Shown one piece after another: positions 47,150 to 55,740 of a stretch of DNA of 64,000 bases. The position numbers and the translations under genes were made by a program. Each line of letters starts with the position of its first letter. The first letter of the stretch is position 1. The stretch is taken from NCBI GenBank assembly GCA_024234975.1, contig JACKNH010000016.1:1-64000 (forward strand), written 5' to 3'. The notes under the pieces are model-generated. The model ran no database searches and had not been told where the DNA came from. It saw nothing but the letters and a program-made list of their open reading frames with translations. The DNA is from Gammaproteobacteria bacterium. Lineage in GTDB: Bacteria; Pseudomonadota; Gammaproteobacteria; Ga0077536.

Positions 47150-49552
47150 CTAAACGCAGTTGGTCTGAAGTGGTTTGTGTGACTGCTCGCGCCCGGCGGC
47201 AGCATTGACGATCTGGTCCGGCGTGACCGGCACCCGGTTGAAATAGTGGCCACCGAGCGCATCGGAAATCGCCGACAACAGCGCACCGGCCGCGCACCCC
47301 ATCACCGGTTCACCGATGCCTTTGGTACCGACCGGGTTCTGCCGGTCAGGCTGATCGACCCAGGCGCTGCGCATGTTCGTCGGCATGTCCATATAGGACG
47401 GCGGCTTGACCTGATAAAGCCCGACGTTGGCGGGCAGGCCGTTCTGCGGATCGTAGACATGTCGTTCCAGGCCAGCCTGACCGATGCCCATGATCGCGCC
47501 GCCCTTTATTTGCGTGTCCAGCCCTTGCGGATGAATCACCGTACCGCAGTCCGCCACGCCGACATAATCCTTGATTTCGTACTTGCCGGTTTCAATATCG
47601 AGTTCGATTTCCATGAAACCAGCGGCAAGTGCCGGCACCAGGCCATGCTGCGGCAGGTTGTCCTTGGCCGCACCAATCAATCCGGTACCCGCAATAGCCG
47701 CCACGGATGCCGCGGTCATCGGGTTCAGGTCTTCCGCCACTTCATGCCCATCGAATTTGCCACCTAGTTCGATCGCGCGTTGCGCGGCCTGGGCGTAAGT
47801 CATCGACTTGCTGTTGTCAGCCCTGGCAACTACCTTTTCGTCCGCAATGTCGTAGTCATCCGGGCTGCCGCCGAGATCCATCGCGGCGATTTCCTTCAAC
47901 TTGTTCAACGCATCGGTTGCCGCCACGTAGTTTGTGCGCGTCATCGTGTAAGAGGTGTTGCTGCCGAACTGGCCCAGATTCCACGGCAGGTTCTTGCGGC
48001 TGTCTCCGCGTTCAACAACACAGTTGTCCCAGTCATAGCCGAGGATCTCGGCCGCCACGCGCGAGGTGCCGCTGTGTGAATACGTGCCGAGGTTGCCGAT
48101 GCCGGTATGGATGTGCAGCTTGCCGTCCGGCGTGATGCACACCAGGCCATCAAAGCCGTTGGAGCCGGCAGGATGGAATGCCTGGCCGACGCCGATACCT
48201 GTTACCTTGGAACCACGTCGCTGACCGCTGCGTTGAATGCGGTTATCCCAGTCGAACTCCCGCTTGCCGATGTCGAGCGCTTCTTTCAAGTATGCACTCG
48301 TCAAAGGTTCGCGGTTCTCACCTATGGCGCCGTCATTGTCGGGCGCATTCAGGCGGCGCAAGGCAACCCGGTCGATGCCCAACGACTTGGCGGCCTTGTC
48401 CATCAAGGGTTCCAGCGCCACCGCAATCTGGTTCTGCCCCGGGCCGCGCTGTGCGGACTTGGGCGGTGTATTGGCGAACACCGGAATGCCGCGCCAACGC
48501 ATCGATTCCGGCTGGTAGACCAGCGATACCGCTTCGGCCGCCCCGGTCCAGTCCGGAAAGCCGGCGTAGGGACCATTTTCCTGCACGATATAAATGTCGG
48601 CGGCGAGGATGCGTCCGTTTTCGGCGAACCCGAGTTTGATGCGGCCCTGGAAACCATGGCGTGAATATCCCAGGAAGTACTCCTCAGCGCGGCTGACCCG
48701 CAGCATGACGGGACGGCTGACTTTCCTGGCCGCATAGGCGGGTATCATCATCAGAGGGTACGCCGATCCCTTGGAACCGAAGCCACCACCGCAGTTTTCC
48801 GAAATGAATACAAGATCCTTCAACTCGATGCCCAGCATGCGCGCCAACGGCGGCGCGGCGAAGCTCTGGCTTTGGATTGAGCCGTAAACGAAGCATTTGC
48901 CACCTTCCCAATACGCCATGCAACTGCGTGGCTCCATCGAGTTGTGCGGCATGCCGGCGGTGACGAAGGATTCATCCAGCACCAGCTTGGCTTCACCGAA
49001 CTTCGCATCAAGATCACCGTACGACCATTCGCGCGCGGGTTGGCCTTGCGGCAGCTGGCCGTCGCTGGCTGCCGCAAAGTCACGCGCAGTCCATTTAATC
49101 GTGGTCGGCTGGAACGCCAGGTTGCCAACGTTACCGACGTCGATCGCGTTGGGACCACCGGGGTACAGGCTTTCCAGCGGATCGATCGTGAACGGCAGCG
49201 GCTCGTATTCTATGCGGATGCGCTCGATGGCGTCGGCAGCGATGGTTTCGGATTCGGCGATCACCGCCAGTATCGGATCACCGACGAACACCGGTTCGTT
49301 GGTCAGCGCTGGCTGGCCGGGTGCCTGGCCGGGCGGCAGATCGTCAGCGGTCAGGATGCCGACAACGCCGGGCAGTGCGGCGGCGGCGGAGATATCGAGG
49401 TTGCGCACGCGCGCATGCGGCATCGGGCTCAACAGCATCTTCGCGAATACCATGCCATCCGCGCGGAAATCCTCGGCGTACTTGGCGGCGCCGGTGACCT
49501 TGGCCCGCACGTCGTGCGGCATGAAATTCTTGCCAATCAGCTTGTAGGCCAT
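47150..49552 (-). CDS. Molybdenum hydroxylase, molybdopterin-binding large subunit
   Basis: The 800-residue catalytic subunit belongs to the xanthine oxidase family. It has the N-terminal aldehyde oxidase a/b hammerhead (RAKVTGAAKYAEDFRADGMV), the molybdopterin-binding SENCGGGFGSKGS and QRGPGQNQ blocks, and the conserved catalytic Glu in GTKGIGEPVMG near the C-terminus. Family members oxidise aldehydes, purines or N-heterocycles; the match is best to the PaoC/YagR type, so an aldehyde substrate is a fair guess. It lacks its own signal peptide and would be exported with the Tat-bearing 2Fe-2S subunit. Confidence 0.92.
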   Translation of the reverse strand: MAYKLIGKNFMPHDVRAKVTGAAKYAEDFRADGMVFAKMLLSPMPHARVRNLDISAAAALPGVVGILTADDLPPGQAPGQPALTNEPVFVGDPILAVIAESETIAADAIERIRIEYEPLPFTIDPLESLYPGGPNAIDVGNVGNLAFQPTTIKWTARDFAAASDGQLPQGQPAREWSYGDLDAKFGEAKLVLDESFVTAGMPHNSMEPRSCMAYWEGGKCFVYGSIQSQSFAAPPLARMLGIELKDLVFISENCGGGFGSKGSAYPLMMIPAYAARKVSRPVMLRVSRAEEYFLGYSRHGFQGRIKLGFAENGRILAADIYIVQENGPYAGFPDWTGAAEAVSLVYQPESMRWRGIPVFANTPPKSAQRGPGQNQIAVALEPLMDKAAKSLGIDRVALRRLNAPDNDGAIGENREPLTSAYLKEALDIGKREFDWDNRIQRSGQRRGSKVTGIGVGQAFHPAGSNGFDGLVCITPDGKLHIHTGIGNLGTYSHSGTSRVAAEILGYDWDNCVVERGDSRKNLPWNLGQFGSNTSYTMTRTNYVAATDALNKLKEIAAMDLGGSPDDYDIADEKVVARADNSKSMTYAQAAQRAIELGGKFDGHEVAEDLNPMTAASVAAIAGTGLIGAAKDNLPQHGLVPALAAGFMEIELDIETGKYEIKDYVGVADCGTVIHPQGLDTQIKGGAIMGIGQAGLERHVYDPQNGLPANVGLYQVKPPSYMDMPTNMRSAWVDQPDRQNPVGTKGIGEPVMGCAAGALLSAISDALGGHYFNRVPVTPDQIVNAAAGREQSHKPLQTNCV

Positions 49553-49555
49553 GTT

Positions 49556-50230
49556 CTAGGCTCCCCGCGCGGCACGCATCACCGCATTCAGATAGTTGTC
49601 ATAGGCACCGCAGCGGCACAGGTTCCCCGCCATTGCTTCGCGCGCCTGCTGGCGCGAGGGCCGCGGATTCTCCTTCAACAACGCGACGGCAGACATCACC
49701 TGGCCAGGGGTGCAGAACCCGCATTGCGGGCCGAGTTCATCGATGAACGCCTGCTGCACCGGATGCAGCGAGCCATCGGCGGCGGCCAACCCTTCAATCG
49801 TCATGACGTTGCGGCCGCGCAGCGTGTGTGTCAGCACCGAGCAGGCGTTATAGGCGACATCGTCAATCAACACCGTACAGGCACCGCATTCACCGCGATC
49901 ACACCCGAGCTTGGTCCCGGTGAGGCTCAACTTGTAGCGCAGCGTCATCGCCAGGGTTTCCTGTGGCAACACATCCACCGTCCGTCTTTCGCCATTGACG
50001 TTAAGAACGAGCATGCGCTCGACCGTTCCGGGTGCCGGCGCCGACGCGCTGCCGCCATCGCCGCTGTCACTCGAACACCCCGCCATCGTCATCAGGTAGC
50101 CACCGGCGGAGACGGTCGCGCCGGAGGCGATCACGCCCTTGATGAAGTTACGGCGGGAAGTCCGCGACCGGGTACTGACGGCGGTCGGCGACGCGGAATA
50201 AGGTCCGGAATTGTTCATGTCATCGGACAT
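49556..50230 (-). CDS. Molybdenum hydroxylase, 2Fe-2S subunit with Tat/lipoprotein leader
   Basis: The 224-residue product has an N-terminal leader with twin arginines (TSRRNFIKG), a hydrophobic stretch and then MAGCSSDSGD, which fits a lipobox. The body has a plant-type 2Fe-2S domain (CDRGECGACTVLI with a further Cys in YNACSVL) and a second 2Fe-2S helical domain (CGFCTPGQ and NLCRCGAYDNY). AGGAG lies 10 nt before the ATG. It starts the operon, 3 nt ahead of the large subunit, and directs the complex to the periplasm. Confidence 0.92.
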   Translation of the reverse strand: MSDDMNNSGPYSASPTAVSTRSRTSRRNFIKGVIASGATVSAGGYLMTMAGCSSDSGDGGSASAPAPGTVERMLVLNVNGERRTVDVLPQETLAMTLRYKLSLTGTKLGCDRGECGACTVLIDDVAYNACSVLTHTLRGRNVMTIEGLAAADGSLHPVQQAFIDELGPQCGFCTPGQVMSAVALLKENPRPSRQQAREAMAGNLCRCGAYDNYLNAVMRAARGA

Positions 50231-50305
50231 GGCAATCTGCTCCTGGGCGTTGAGGTGGGGTGAGAGGTCTGCCGAATGCTAGAACCTATGCGGCGCTAAT
50301 TCAAT

Positions 50306-50340
50306 GCGGACGGCACCGCGTGAAGCGCTGTGCCGTCCGC
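50306..50340. terminator. Strong stem-loop after the peroxiredoxin gene
   Basis: GCGGACGGCAC and GTGCCGTCCGC form a perfect 11-bp stem around a 13-nt loop, 6 nt past the peroxiredoxin stop on the minus strand. No T-run follows; it probably separates peroxiredoxin from the hydroxylase operon. Confidence 0.55.
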
Positions 50341-50346
50341 CCGTAC

Positions 50347-50886
50347 TCAATGCATGTTGGCGGCCAGGGCCCGGATATCCTCGATCACTTCCGCTGAATG
50401 ATCAGATGGTGTGACTTCGCGATAAATCTTGGCGATGTTGCCATGCGGATCGACGATGAAGGTATGGCGCGCCGCAATCGTCATGCCGCGGAATTCGGCC
50501 TTGCTGCCGTACGCCTGTGCCACCGCGCCATCGGCGTCGGACAGCAACGTGAACGGCAGCTTGTGGTGTTCGGCAAATGCTGCGTGGCTTTCCACCGAAT
50601 CCAGGCTGATGCCCAGCACCACGCCGCCCAGGCTGCGCACGACGGCGATGTCATCGCGGAACCGACAGGCCTCCTCGGTGCAACCCGGGGTTTCATCCTT
50701 GGGATAGAAATAGACCACCACCCATTTGCCCTGGTAGTCCGCCAGTGCGTGCATCTGGTTGTTCTGGTCCGCCAGATTGAATGCCGGCGCGGCATCACCG
50801 ACCGCGAGCTCCGCTGCGGCCATTGAAGAACCGCCGATTAACAGCGCGATACTCAGCGCGCGCAATATACGAGTCACGATCTGCAT
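50347..50886 (-). CDS. Exported peroxiredoxin (BCP/PrxQ type)
   Basis: Thiol-dependent peroxidase of the AhpC/TSA superfamily. The 179-residue product has a signal peptide (about 1-25, ending SSMAAAEL). The PrxQ/BCP active site KDETPGCTEEACRFRD has the peroxidatic Cys69 and the resolving Cys74 five residues later. The Thr in ETPGC is conserved. A signal peptide is unusual for BCP, which is normally cytoplasmic, so this form protects the periplasm and would need a periplasmic reductant. A strong hairpin follows. Confidence 0.9.
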   Translation of the reverse strand: MQIVTRILRALSIALLIGGSSMAAAELAVGDAAPAFNLADQNNQMHALADYQGKWVVVYFYPKDETPGCTEEACRFRDDIAVVRSLGGVVLGISLDSVESHAAFAEHHKLPFTLLSDADGAVAQAYGSKAEFRGMTIAARHTFIVDPHGNIAKIYREVTPSDHSAEVIEDIRALAANMH

Positions 50887-50943
50887 GCCAGGTCTCCTTG
50901 AAAAACCGATGAGGTGGGTTCGAAAAACCGTGGCACTTCCCCT

Positions 50944-51912
50944 TCAGGCGCGCACGGCGTCGCCATGAATGACGCCAAGCGCGATGCCAAGTTCCTCGGC
51001 CTCAGTATAAATGTCCACCACCGGCCTGCTACCCCCTGCCGCGACATGGGCGGCGGTCGCCGCCAGCCAGGTATGCAGCTCCATGAAGCCCACCCCGGCC
51101 GAGGCCACGACCTGCGCCGGCTGCCAAAGGTCGAATTCCTCCAGCGCCCCATTGACCAGAGTTTCCAGAAACCGCTGATCGACCTCAGGATTCAGCCGCA
51201 TGTCCACCCGGGTCCGCTCGCCGCGCAGAATCATCCGGGCCCCATCGCGGTGCATCACGTCCAGCCGCTTCAGCCATTGTTGTTCGGTCATGGATTTGGG
51301 ATCGGTGCCGCCCGTCAGCTGCCATGCAGTGACATCTTCCGGCCCAGTGCCATAAACCGGGTAATAATGCTCGGGATGGTGCGACATCCCGCCGGACGCC
51401 AGTAGCAGCACCCGCTTGCCCAGCGCTGCCACCCAATGACCTATCGCCTCGCCCAGCATGCGGCTGCGGCGGAACGGGACAAATGGCGGAGTGATGCAAT
51501 TGATGAACAGCGGGATCAGCGGCACGGCGTCCAGACCGCCCAGCATGCGCGTGATGGTCTGGGTGAAGGCGTGGTCGATACGCATGCGGTAAGACGCGCC
51601 GGGGTCGAGGTCGTGTGCGCGCAGGTAGTCGATACATTCCGCCGCCAGCGCATCAGGCACCCGCAACGTGCCGCTGAATCCGCCGATATCATCGACGCCT
51701 TCGGCGGCCAGCCCCACCGAGAACGCCGGCATGTTCTGCAGGAAGAAGCCGTTGAAGTGGTCCGACCCGAACATGATGACAAGTTCGGGATCAAAAGCCG
51801 CCACTGCCGCCCGCCGCTCGGCAAATACCCGTTCGATATCGTCCCAGCGCGCCGGCGCCCTGGCGTAGCAGTACATCAGCGGGCTGTGTGAAGTGCACAC
51901 CATGTGGCTCAT
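50944..51912 (-). CDS. LigB-type extradiol dioxygenase (MhpB-like)
   Basis: The 322-residue product follows the class III extradiol dioxygenase plan of MhpB (2,3-dihydroxyphenylpropionate 1,2-dioxygenase): THSPLMYCYA-like start (CTSHSPLMY), FGSDHFNGFF, RIDHAFTQTI, RMLGEAIGHWV and ASGGMSHHPEHYYPV. The His residues in these blocks correspond to Fe(II) ligands and acid/base groups. It opens the ring of a catechol-type substrate. The start at 51912 has GGAGG about 8 nt upstream. No other ring-degradation genes are adjacent, so the true substrate is open. Confidence 0.87.
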   Translation of the reverse strand: MSHMVCTSHSPLMYCYARAPARWDDIERVFAERRAAVAAFDPELVIMFGSDHFNGFFLQNMPAFSVGLAAEGVDDIGGFSGTLRVPDALAAECIDYLRAHDLDPGASYRMRIDHAFTQTITRMLGGLDAVPLIPLFINCITPPFVPFRRSRMLGEAIGHWVAALGKRVLLLASGGMSHHPEHYYPVYGTGPEDVTAWQLTGGTDPKSMTEQQWLKRLDVMHRDGARMILRGERTRVDMRLNPEVDQRFLETLVNGALEEFDLWQPAQVVASAGVGFMELHTWLAATAAHVAAGGSRPVVDIYTEAEELGIALGVIHGDAVRA

Positions 51913-52055
51913 TGCGAGGTTCCTCCGTTGGCAATCATCCCGCAGCGGGCCGGCGCGCACTGGACCTTGCGCCGCTCAGCACCTGGCGCCATTGCCGCGA
52001 TACAGGAAAAATTGGCGGCCGCTGCTACTCGTGCACCGGGAGTATCCAGTATTCT

Positions 52056-53216
52056 ATGAAGGCCATGACGATCACCGTCAAATCCAAGCTCCCTCATGTC
52101 GGCACGACCATCTTCACGGTCATGTCGCGCAAAGCCGAACAGCTCGGCGCCATCAACCTGTCGCAGGGCTTTCCCGATTTCGACGCGCCGCTACCGCTGC
52201 GCGAGTTGCTCGCGGAACACGTGGCGGCCGGCCGCAACCAGTATCCGCCGATGGCGGGGGTGCCGGCCTTGCGGGAACAGATTGCGGCAAAAGTCGCGCG
52301 GATCTACGGCGCCGACGTATCGCCTGAACTCGCAGTGACTGTGGTTCCCGGCGCGACCACAGCCATCTTCAGCGCGATCCTGGCGCTGGTCGGACCCGGT
52401 GATGAAGTCATCACACTCGATCCTTCGTATGACAGTTACGAGCCTTCGATCACGTTGGCCGGCGCGCGTGCCATTCGAGTGCCATTGGTGCCGCCGGCGT
52501 TCGGCGTCGATTGGCAGCGGGTTGCCGACAGCGTCTCACCGCGGACGCGGATGATTGTCATCAACACGCCACATAACCCGACCGGGGCCATTCTCTCCGC
52601 AGAAGACATGAGTGCGCTGACCGCGTTGGCGGAGCGCCATAACCTCATCGTGTTGTCGGACGAAGTTTACGAACACCTCGTATACGACGGGCAGCGGCAC
52701 GAAAGCGTGTTGAGGTATCCCGCGCTGGCCGCGCGGTCGCTGGCGGTGTTTTCATTCGGCAAGACCTACCACGCCACCGGCTGGAAAACCGGCTACTGTA
52801 TCGGCCCGCCAGAACTTACCGCGGAATTCCGCAAGGTGCATCAATTCAACACGTTTGTCGCGGTGGCGCCGATTCAATATGCGCTGGCGGATTTCATGGC
52901 GCGCCATCCCGAGCACTACCTGACGCTGGATAATTTCTACCAGGCCAAGCGCGACTTCTTCAATCGCAGCGTGGCGGAATCACGTTTCACGCTCACGCCG
53001 GCGCCAGGGACATTCTTCCAGCTGCTGGATTACAGCGCGATTGCGGATGTGGACGATGTCACAATGTGCGAGCGACTGGTGACCGAACACGGTGTCGCTT
53101 CCATTCCATTGTCCGTGTTCTGCGAACATCCTCCGGCGACGCGTGTATTGCGGTTCTGCTTCGCCAAGCAGGAATCAACACTGGCCAGTGCCGCGGAACG
53201 ACTGTGCGCGATTTGA
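52056..53216 (+). CDS. PLP-dependent aminotransferase (methionine/kynurenine type, YbdL-like)
   Basis: Class I/II fold-type I aminotransferase of about 386 residues. Blocks are INLSQGFPDFDAP, VVPGATTAIFSAI, INTPHNPTGAIL, VLSDEVYEHLVYDGQ, the PLP-Lys in FGKTYHATGWKTGY and the C-terminal Arg region ATRVLRFCFAK. These match the methionine aminotransferase / kynurenine-oxoglutarate transaminase subgroup. ATG at 52056 or 52065 are both possible; the upstream frame back to 51888 overlaps the divergent dioxygenase start and is not used. Confidence 0.9.
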   Translation: MKAMTITVKSKLPHVGTTIFTVMSRKAEQLGAINLSQGFPDFDAPLPLRELLAEHVAAGRNQYPPMAGVPALREQIAAKVARIYGADVSPELAVTVVPGATTAIFSAILALVGPGDEVITLDPSYDSYEPSITLAGARAIRVPLVPPAFGVDWQRVADSVSPRTRMIVINTPHNPTGAILSAEDMSALTALAERHNLIVLSDEVYEHLVYDGQRHESVLRYPALAARSLAVFSFGKTYHATGWKTGYCIGPPELTAEFRKVHQFNTFVAVAPIQYALADFMARHPEHYLTLDNFYQAKRDFFNRSVAESRFTLTPAPGTFFQLLDYSAIADVDDVTMCERLVTEHGVASIPLSVFCEHPPATRVLRFCFAKQESTLASAAERLCAI

Positions 53217-53235
53217 TGCGTTTTCCACGCTTTAC

Positions 53236-53877
53236 TCAGGCGGCAAGCGCTGCCCTGACCCGCTCGACCCACCGCTGGGGCTGGCCATAGAACGGTTGAT
53301 GATCGACCTGCTGCTCAGCGCCATCCGTTTCCAGTACAAAGGTCGGGAACCCTGAACTGTGATGGCGCGCCAGCAGTCGGCGGGCGGTATTCATATGGGT
53401 CATCAGCTGTTCGTCGCTGATCGCGGCCCAAGCCGCGTCGAACGCGGCGAGGTCCAGCCCGATTTCGCCGGCAATTTCCCGCAGTACCCCGATCTCGGCC
53501 ACCCGGCGCCCCTGCATCCAATGCGCCGACTGAATCGCCTTGAACATTTGCAAGCCCGCACCGGCCACGGCATCGGCTGCCATCACGGCGCGGATGGGCG
53601 GCACGGAATCGAGCACGACATCGCCCGTCATCAATAATCCGTTCAGGTATTCGTCGCCGAGTGGTTGCCCGGTCAACGCTGCCATGCGGGCATCGTGTTG
53701 CATGATGAAATCCCGCATTTCACGCCCGATGACGCGTCGATTCGGACCTGCAAACAAGCCACCGCCATACACCTTGAGTTCAAGACCGGGGATTTCCGCT
53801 GCCGCACTGATAAGCTGGGTTGCACCGTAACACCAACCGCACAAGGGATCCGCAATATAGTGCAGCGTGGTTGTCAT
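53236..53877 (-). CDS. DsbA-family thioredoxin-fold protein
   Basis: The 213-residue product has a CGWC redox motif at residues 13-16 (IADPLCGWCYGAT) and a helical insertion. The C-terminal GFPTFVL cis-Pro loop is typical of the DsbA superfamily. No signal peptide is visible, so it belongs to the cytoplasmic FrnE/YwbO-like branch rather than periplasmic DsbA. Two start codons exist; the one at 53877 has GGGAG at good spacing (9 nt), the one at 53883 is too close. It converges on the aminotransferase gene. Confidence 0.88.
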   Translation of the reverse strand: MTTTLHYIADPLCGWCYGATQLISAAAEIPGLELKVYGGGLFAGPNRRVIGREMRDFIMQHDARMAALTGQPLGDEYLNGLLMTGDVVLDSVPPIRAVMAADAVAGAGLQMFKAIQSAHWMQGRRVAEIGVLREIAGEIGLDLAAFDAAWAAISDEQLMTHMNTARRLLARHHSSGFPTFVLETDGAEQQVDHQPFYGQPQRWVERVRAALAA

Positions 53878-53914
53878 GGCCATCGTCTCCCGTGTCTGTG
53901 GTCAGTGCCGTTAT

Positions 53915-55171
53915 TCAGGCGGTGAGTTTGAAATATACATAAACCAGCGCCACCACGCTGAGCACCACAATCGTGCCCATGCTCCATAGCCGGAGCAAGC
54001 GCCCGGGTTGATCGGCGGCAGGAACATCGCGCGAATACACCGCAAGGTGATTGAACAAGGCGACGAACGGCGCCACCACGAAGCCGAGGGAATTCACCAT
54101 GTCGACAGATGCGGCAAACGACCCGGACAACGCCATCAACATACTGAATACGACCAGTAGTTGAACAACGGTCAGCCCTTGAAACAACCTGCGTTCGTTG
54201 CTGAGCAAGCGCCCATTGGGCCACAGACGCTCGATCACTCGTGTGGTTACCCGCGGGAAGGCATCGGTCAATGCCAGCAGCGAGGAATACATGACGACAA
54301 ACGCGCACAGCGCCACGAGCAAGTAAGCCCAGCCACCTAAAGTATCGGTGAACAATGACATCAACTGGGCGGCGAAACCGGCGCCGTCGTTGACGATTTC
54401 GATGCCGCGTCCCAACAAAACGTAACTGCCGAGAACGACGAAGCACAACGCGGTGAAAATGGTTGCCACGTAACCGAGGTTGAAATCGAAGTCGGTCTCG
54501 GCAACGGTCAATGGCCGATTCAGCGTCTTGCGCTTGGCATCCACCCACAGCGAGAGCGTCACCGCGCCGACCATGCCGATCGGCATCCACCCGGCAATCG
54601 CGACCAGGAACAAGGTGGTGGAGCGATCAAACCTGAGCGGTGCCGCCGCAGACAAGGCCGGTGCTTCCCAGCCGGCAATCGCGGCGATGGTCGCGGCGAC
54701 TGTCGTGATGCAGAACACGCTGACCAATACCTTGGTGAAATTCTCCAGCAAGGCGTATTTGCCTAGTGCCAACATGCCGATACTCAACACGACCAGGGCC
54801 AGTGCGACATGGGCGTCGGCGATCGACGCAAGACCGAGGACATGTTTGACGATGCCGGCGGTCACCAGCGAAACACCCGTCAACGCCACCAGTAATTCAA
54901 ACCCCTGCAGGAACAGGAAGACATACAGGATCCAGCGCCCGAGATTGTGATAACCCTCGACGATGGTCTTGCCGGTCGCCGCTGTATATCGCGCGGCAAA
55001 CAGAAATGGCGGGTATTTTACCGCGCAGACGAACAATACCAGCAGCAACATGCTCAAGCCGTAAGTTGCGCCGGCGCGTGTGGACTGTACCAGGTGAGAG
55101 ACGCCCACCGCCGTCGCGGCGAAGATGAGTCCTGGCCCCAGTTTTTCCTGCACTGCTTTCAGCATCTCCAC
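53915..55171 (-). CDS. Nramp-related membrane transporter
   Basis: The 418-residue product has about 11 transmembrane helices and the Nramp start KLGPGLIFAATAVG. Where classical Nramp proteins have the metal-binding DPGN in helix 1, this protein reads VSHLVQSTRAGA. The helix 6 region reads GWMPIGMVGAVTL rather than MPH. It therefore belongs to an Nramp-related branch whose substrate may not be Mn(II)/Fe(II). It lies 37 nt downstream from the DsbA-like gene's start side on the same strand, with no clear functional partner. Confidence 0.82.
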   Translation of the reverse strand: MEMLKAVQEKLGPGLIFAATAVGVSHLVQSTRAGATYGLSMLLLVLFVCAVKYPPFLFAARYTAATGKTIVEGYHNLGRWILYVFLFLQGFELLVALTGVSLVTAGIVKHVLGLASIADAHVALALVVLSIGMLALGKYALLENFTKVLVSVFCITTVAATIAAIAGWEAPALSAAAPLRFDRSTTLFLVAIAGWMPIGMVGAVTLSLWVDAKRKTLNRPLTVAETDFDFNLGYVATIFTALCFVVLGSYVLLGRGIEIVNDGAGFAAQLMSLFTDTLGGWAYLLVALCAFVVMYSSLLALTDAFPRVTTRVIERLWPNGRLLSNERRLFQGLTVVQLLVVFSMLMALSGSFAASVDMVNSLGFVVAPFVALFNHLAVYSRDVPAADQPGRLLRLWSMGTIVVLSVVALVYVYFKLTA

Positions 55172-55353
55172 TCCATCATTCTGCTGCGGTCGTCACGGCC
55201 TGTGAGTATCAAATTGAAGGGGCCGATTCTCCCACAATGGCTTCTCCAAGTGCGAGCATCCCATCGGTCATCTGTCGATGCTGGACGCTCACGTATTTCG
55301 CATTATGATTGCGTGCCAATCACGTTCGCCTATTTCGCCGGAGATCCGTCAAC

Positions 55354-55734
55354 ATGAGCCGCCGCAGCATCAACGTCGCCAATGCCAGCCACAAGAATCC
55401 GATACCGTCCGCGTGCAGAATCGGCAATATCGTTTATTCCAGCGCCATCGTTCCGCGGGATCCGGTCACCCGTGAGATTCCGCCGGAACTGTCAGTGCAG
55501 GTGGAATTGATGTTCGCGCAGATGCGCGAGGTTCTCGCAGCCGCCGGTGCAACGCCTGACCACGTCATCAAGGTCGAAATTCGCATGCTCGATTCCAGCC
55601 AGCGCGATGTCATCAATGCGCAATGGCTGCAGATGTTTCCTGATCCCCAATCGCGGCCGGCACGTCATATCGCGCGGGCCCAACTCGACTTCGGTCAGGC
55701 CGTGCAATGTGATTTCATCGCGGTCATCGAATGA
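55354..55734 (+). CDS. RidA/YjgF family protein
   Basis: Trimeric enamine/imine deaminase family that disarms reactive intermediates of PLP enzymes. The 126-residue product has the order typical of the family: an N-terminal strand IVYSSAIVPRDP, a helix QVELMFAQMREVLAAAGATPDHVIK and the late Arg in RPARHIAR. The start at 55354 follows GGAGATCC and excludes 15 upstream codons. An aminotransferase is encoded 2 kb away, a plausible source of substrates. It converges on the permease gene with only 6 nt between stops. Confidence 0.87.
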   Translation: MSRRSINVANASHKNPIPSACRIGNIVYSSAIVPRDPVTREIPPELSVQVELMFAQMREVLAAAGATPDHVIKVEIRMLDSSQRDVINAQWLQMFPDPQSRPARHIARAQLDFGQAVQCDFIAVIE

Positions 55735-55740
55735 CCACAT

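Noticed and set aside
48944..50263. 439-codon plus-strand open frame opposite the molybdenum hydroxylase genes
   Set aside because: It spans two well-supported minus-strand genes and is His/Arg/Gln-rich, typical of an antisense shadow.
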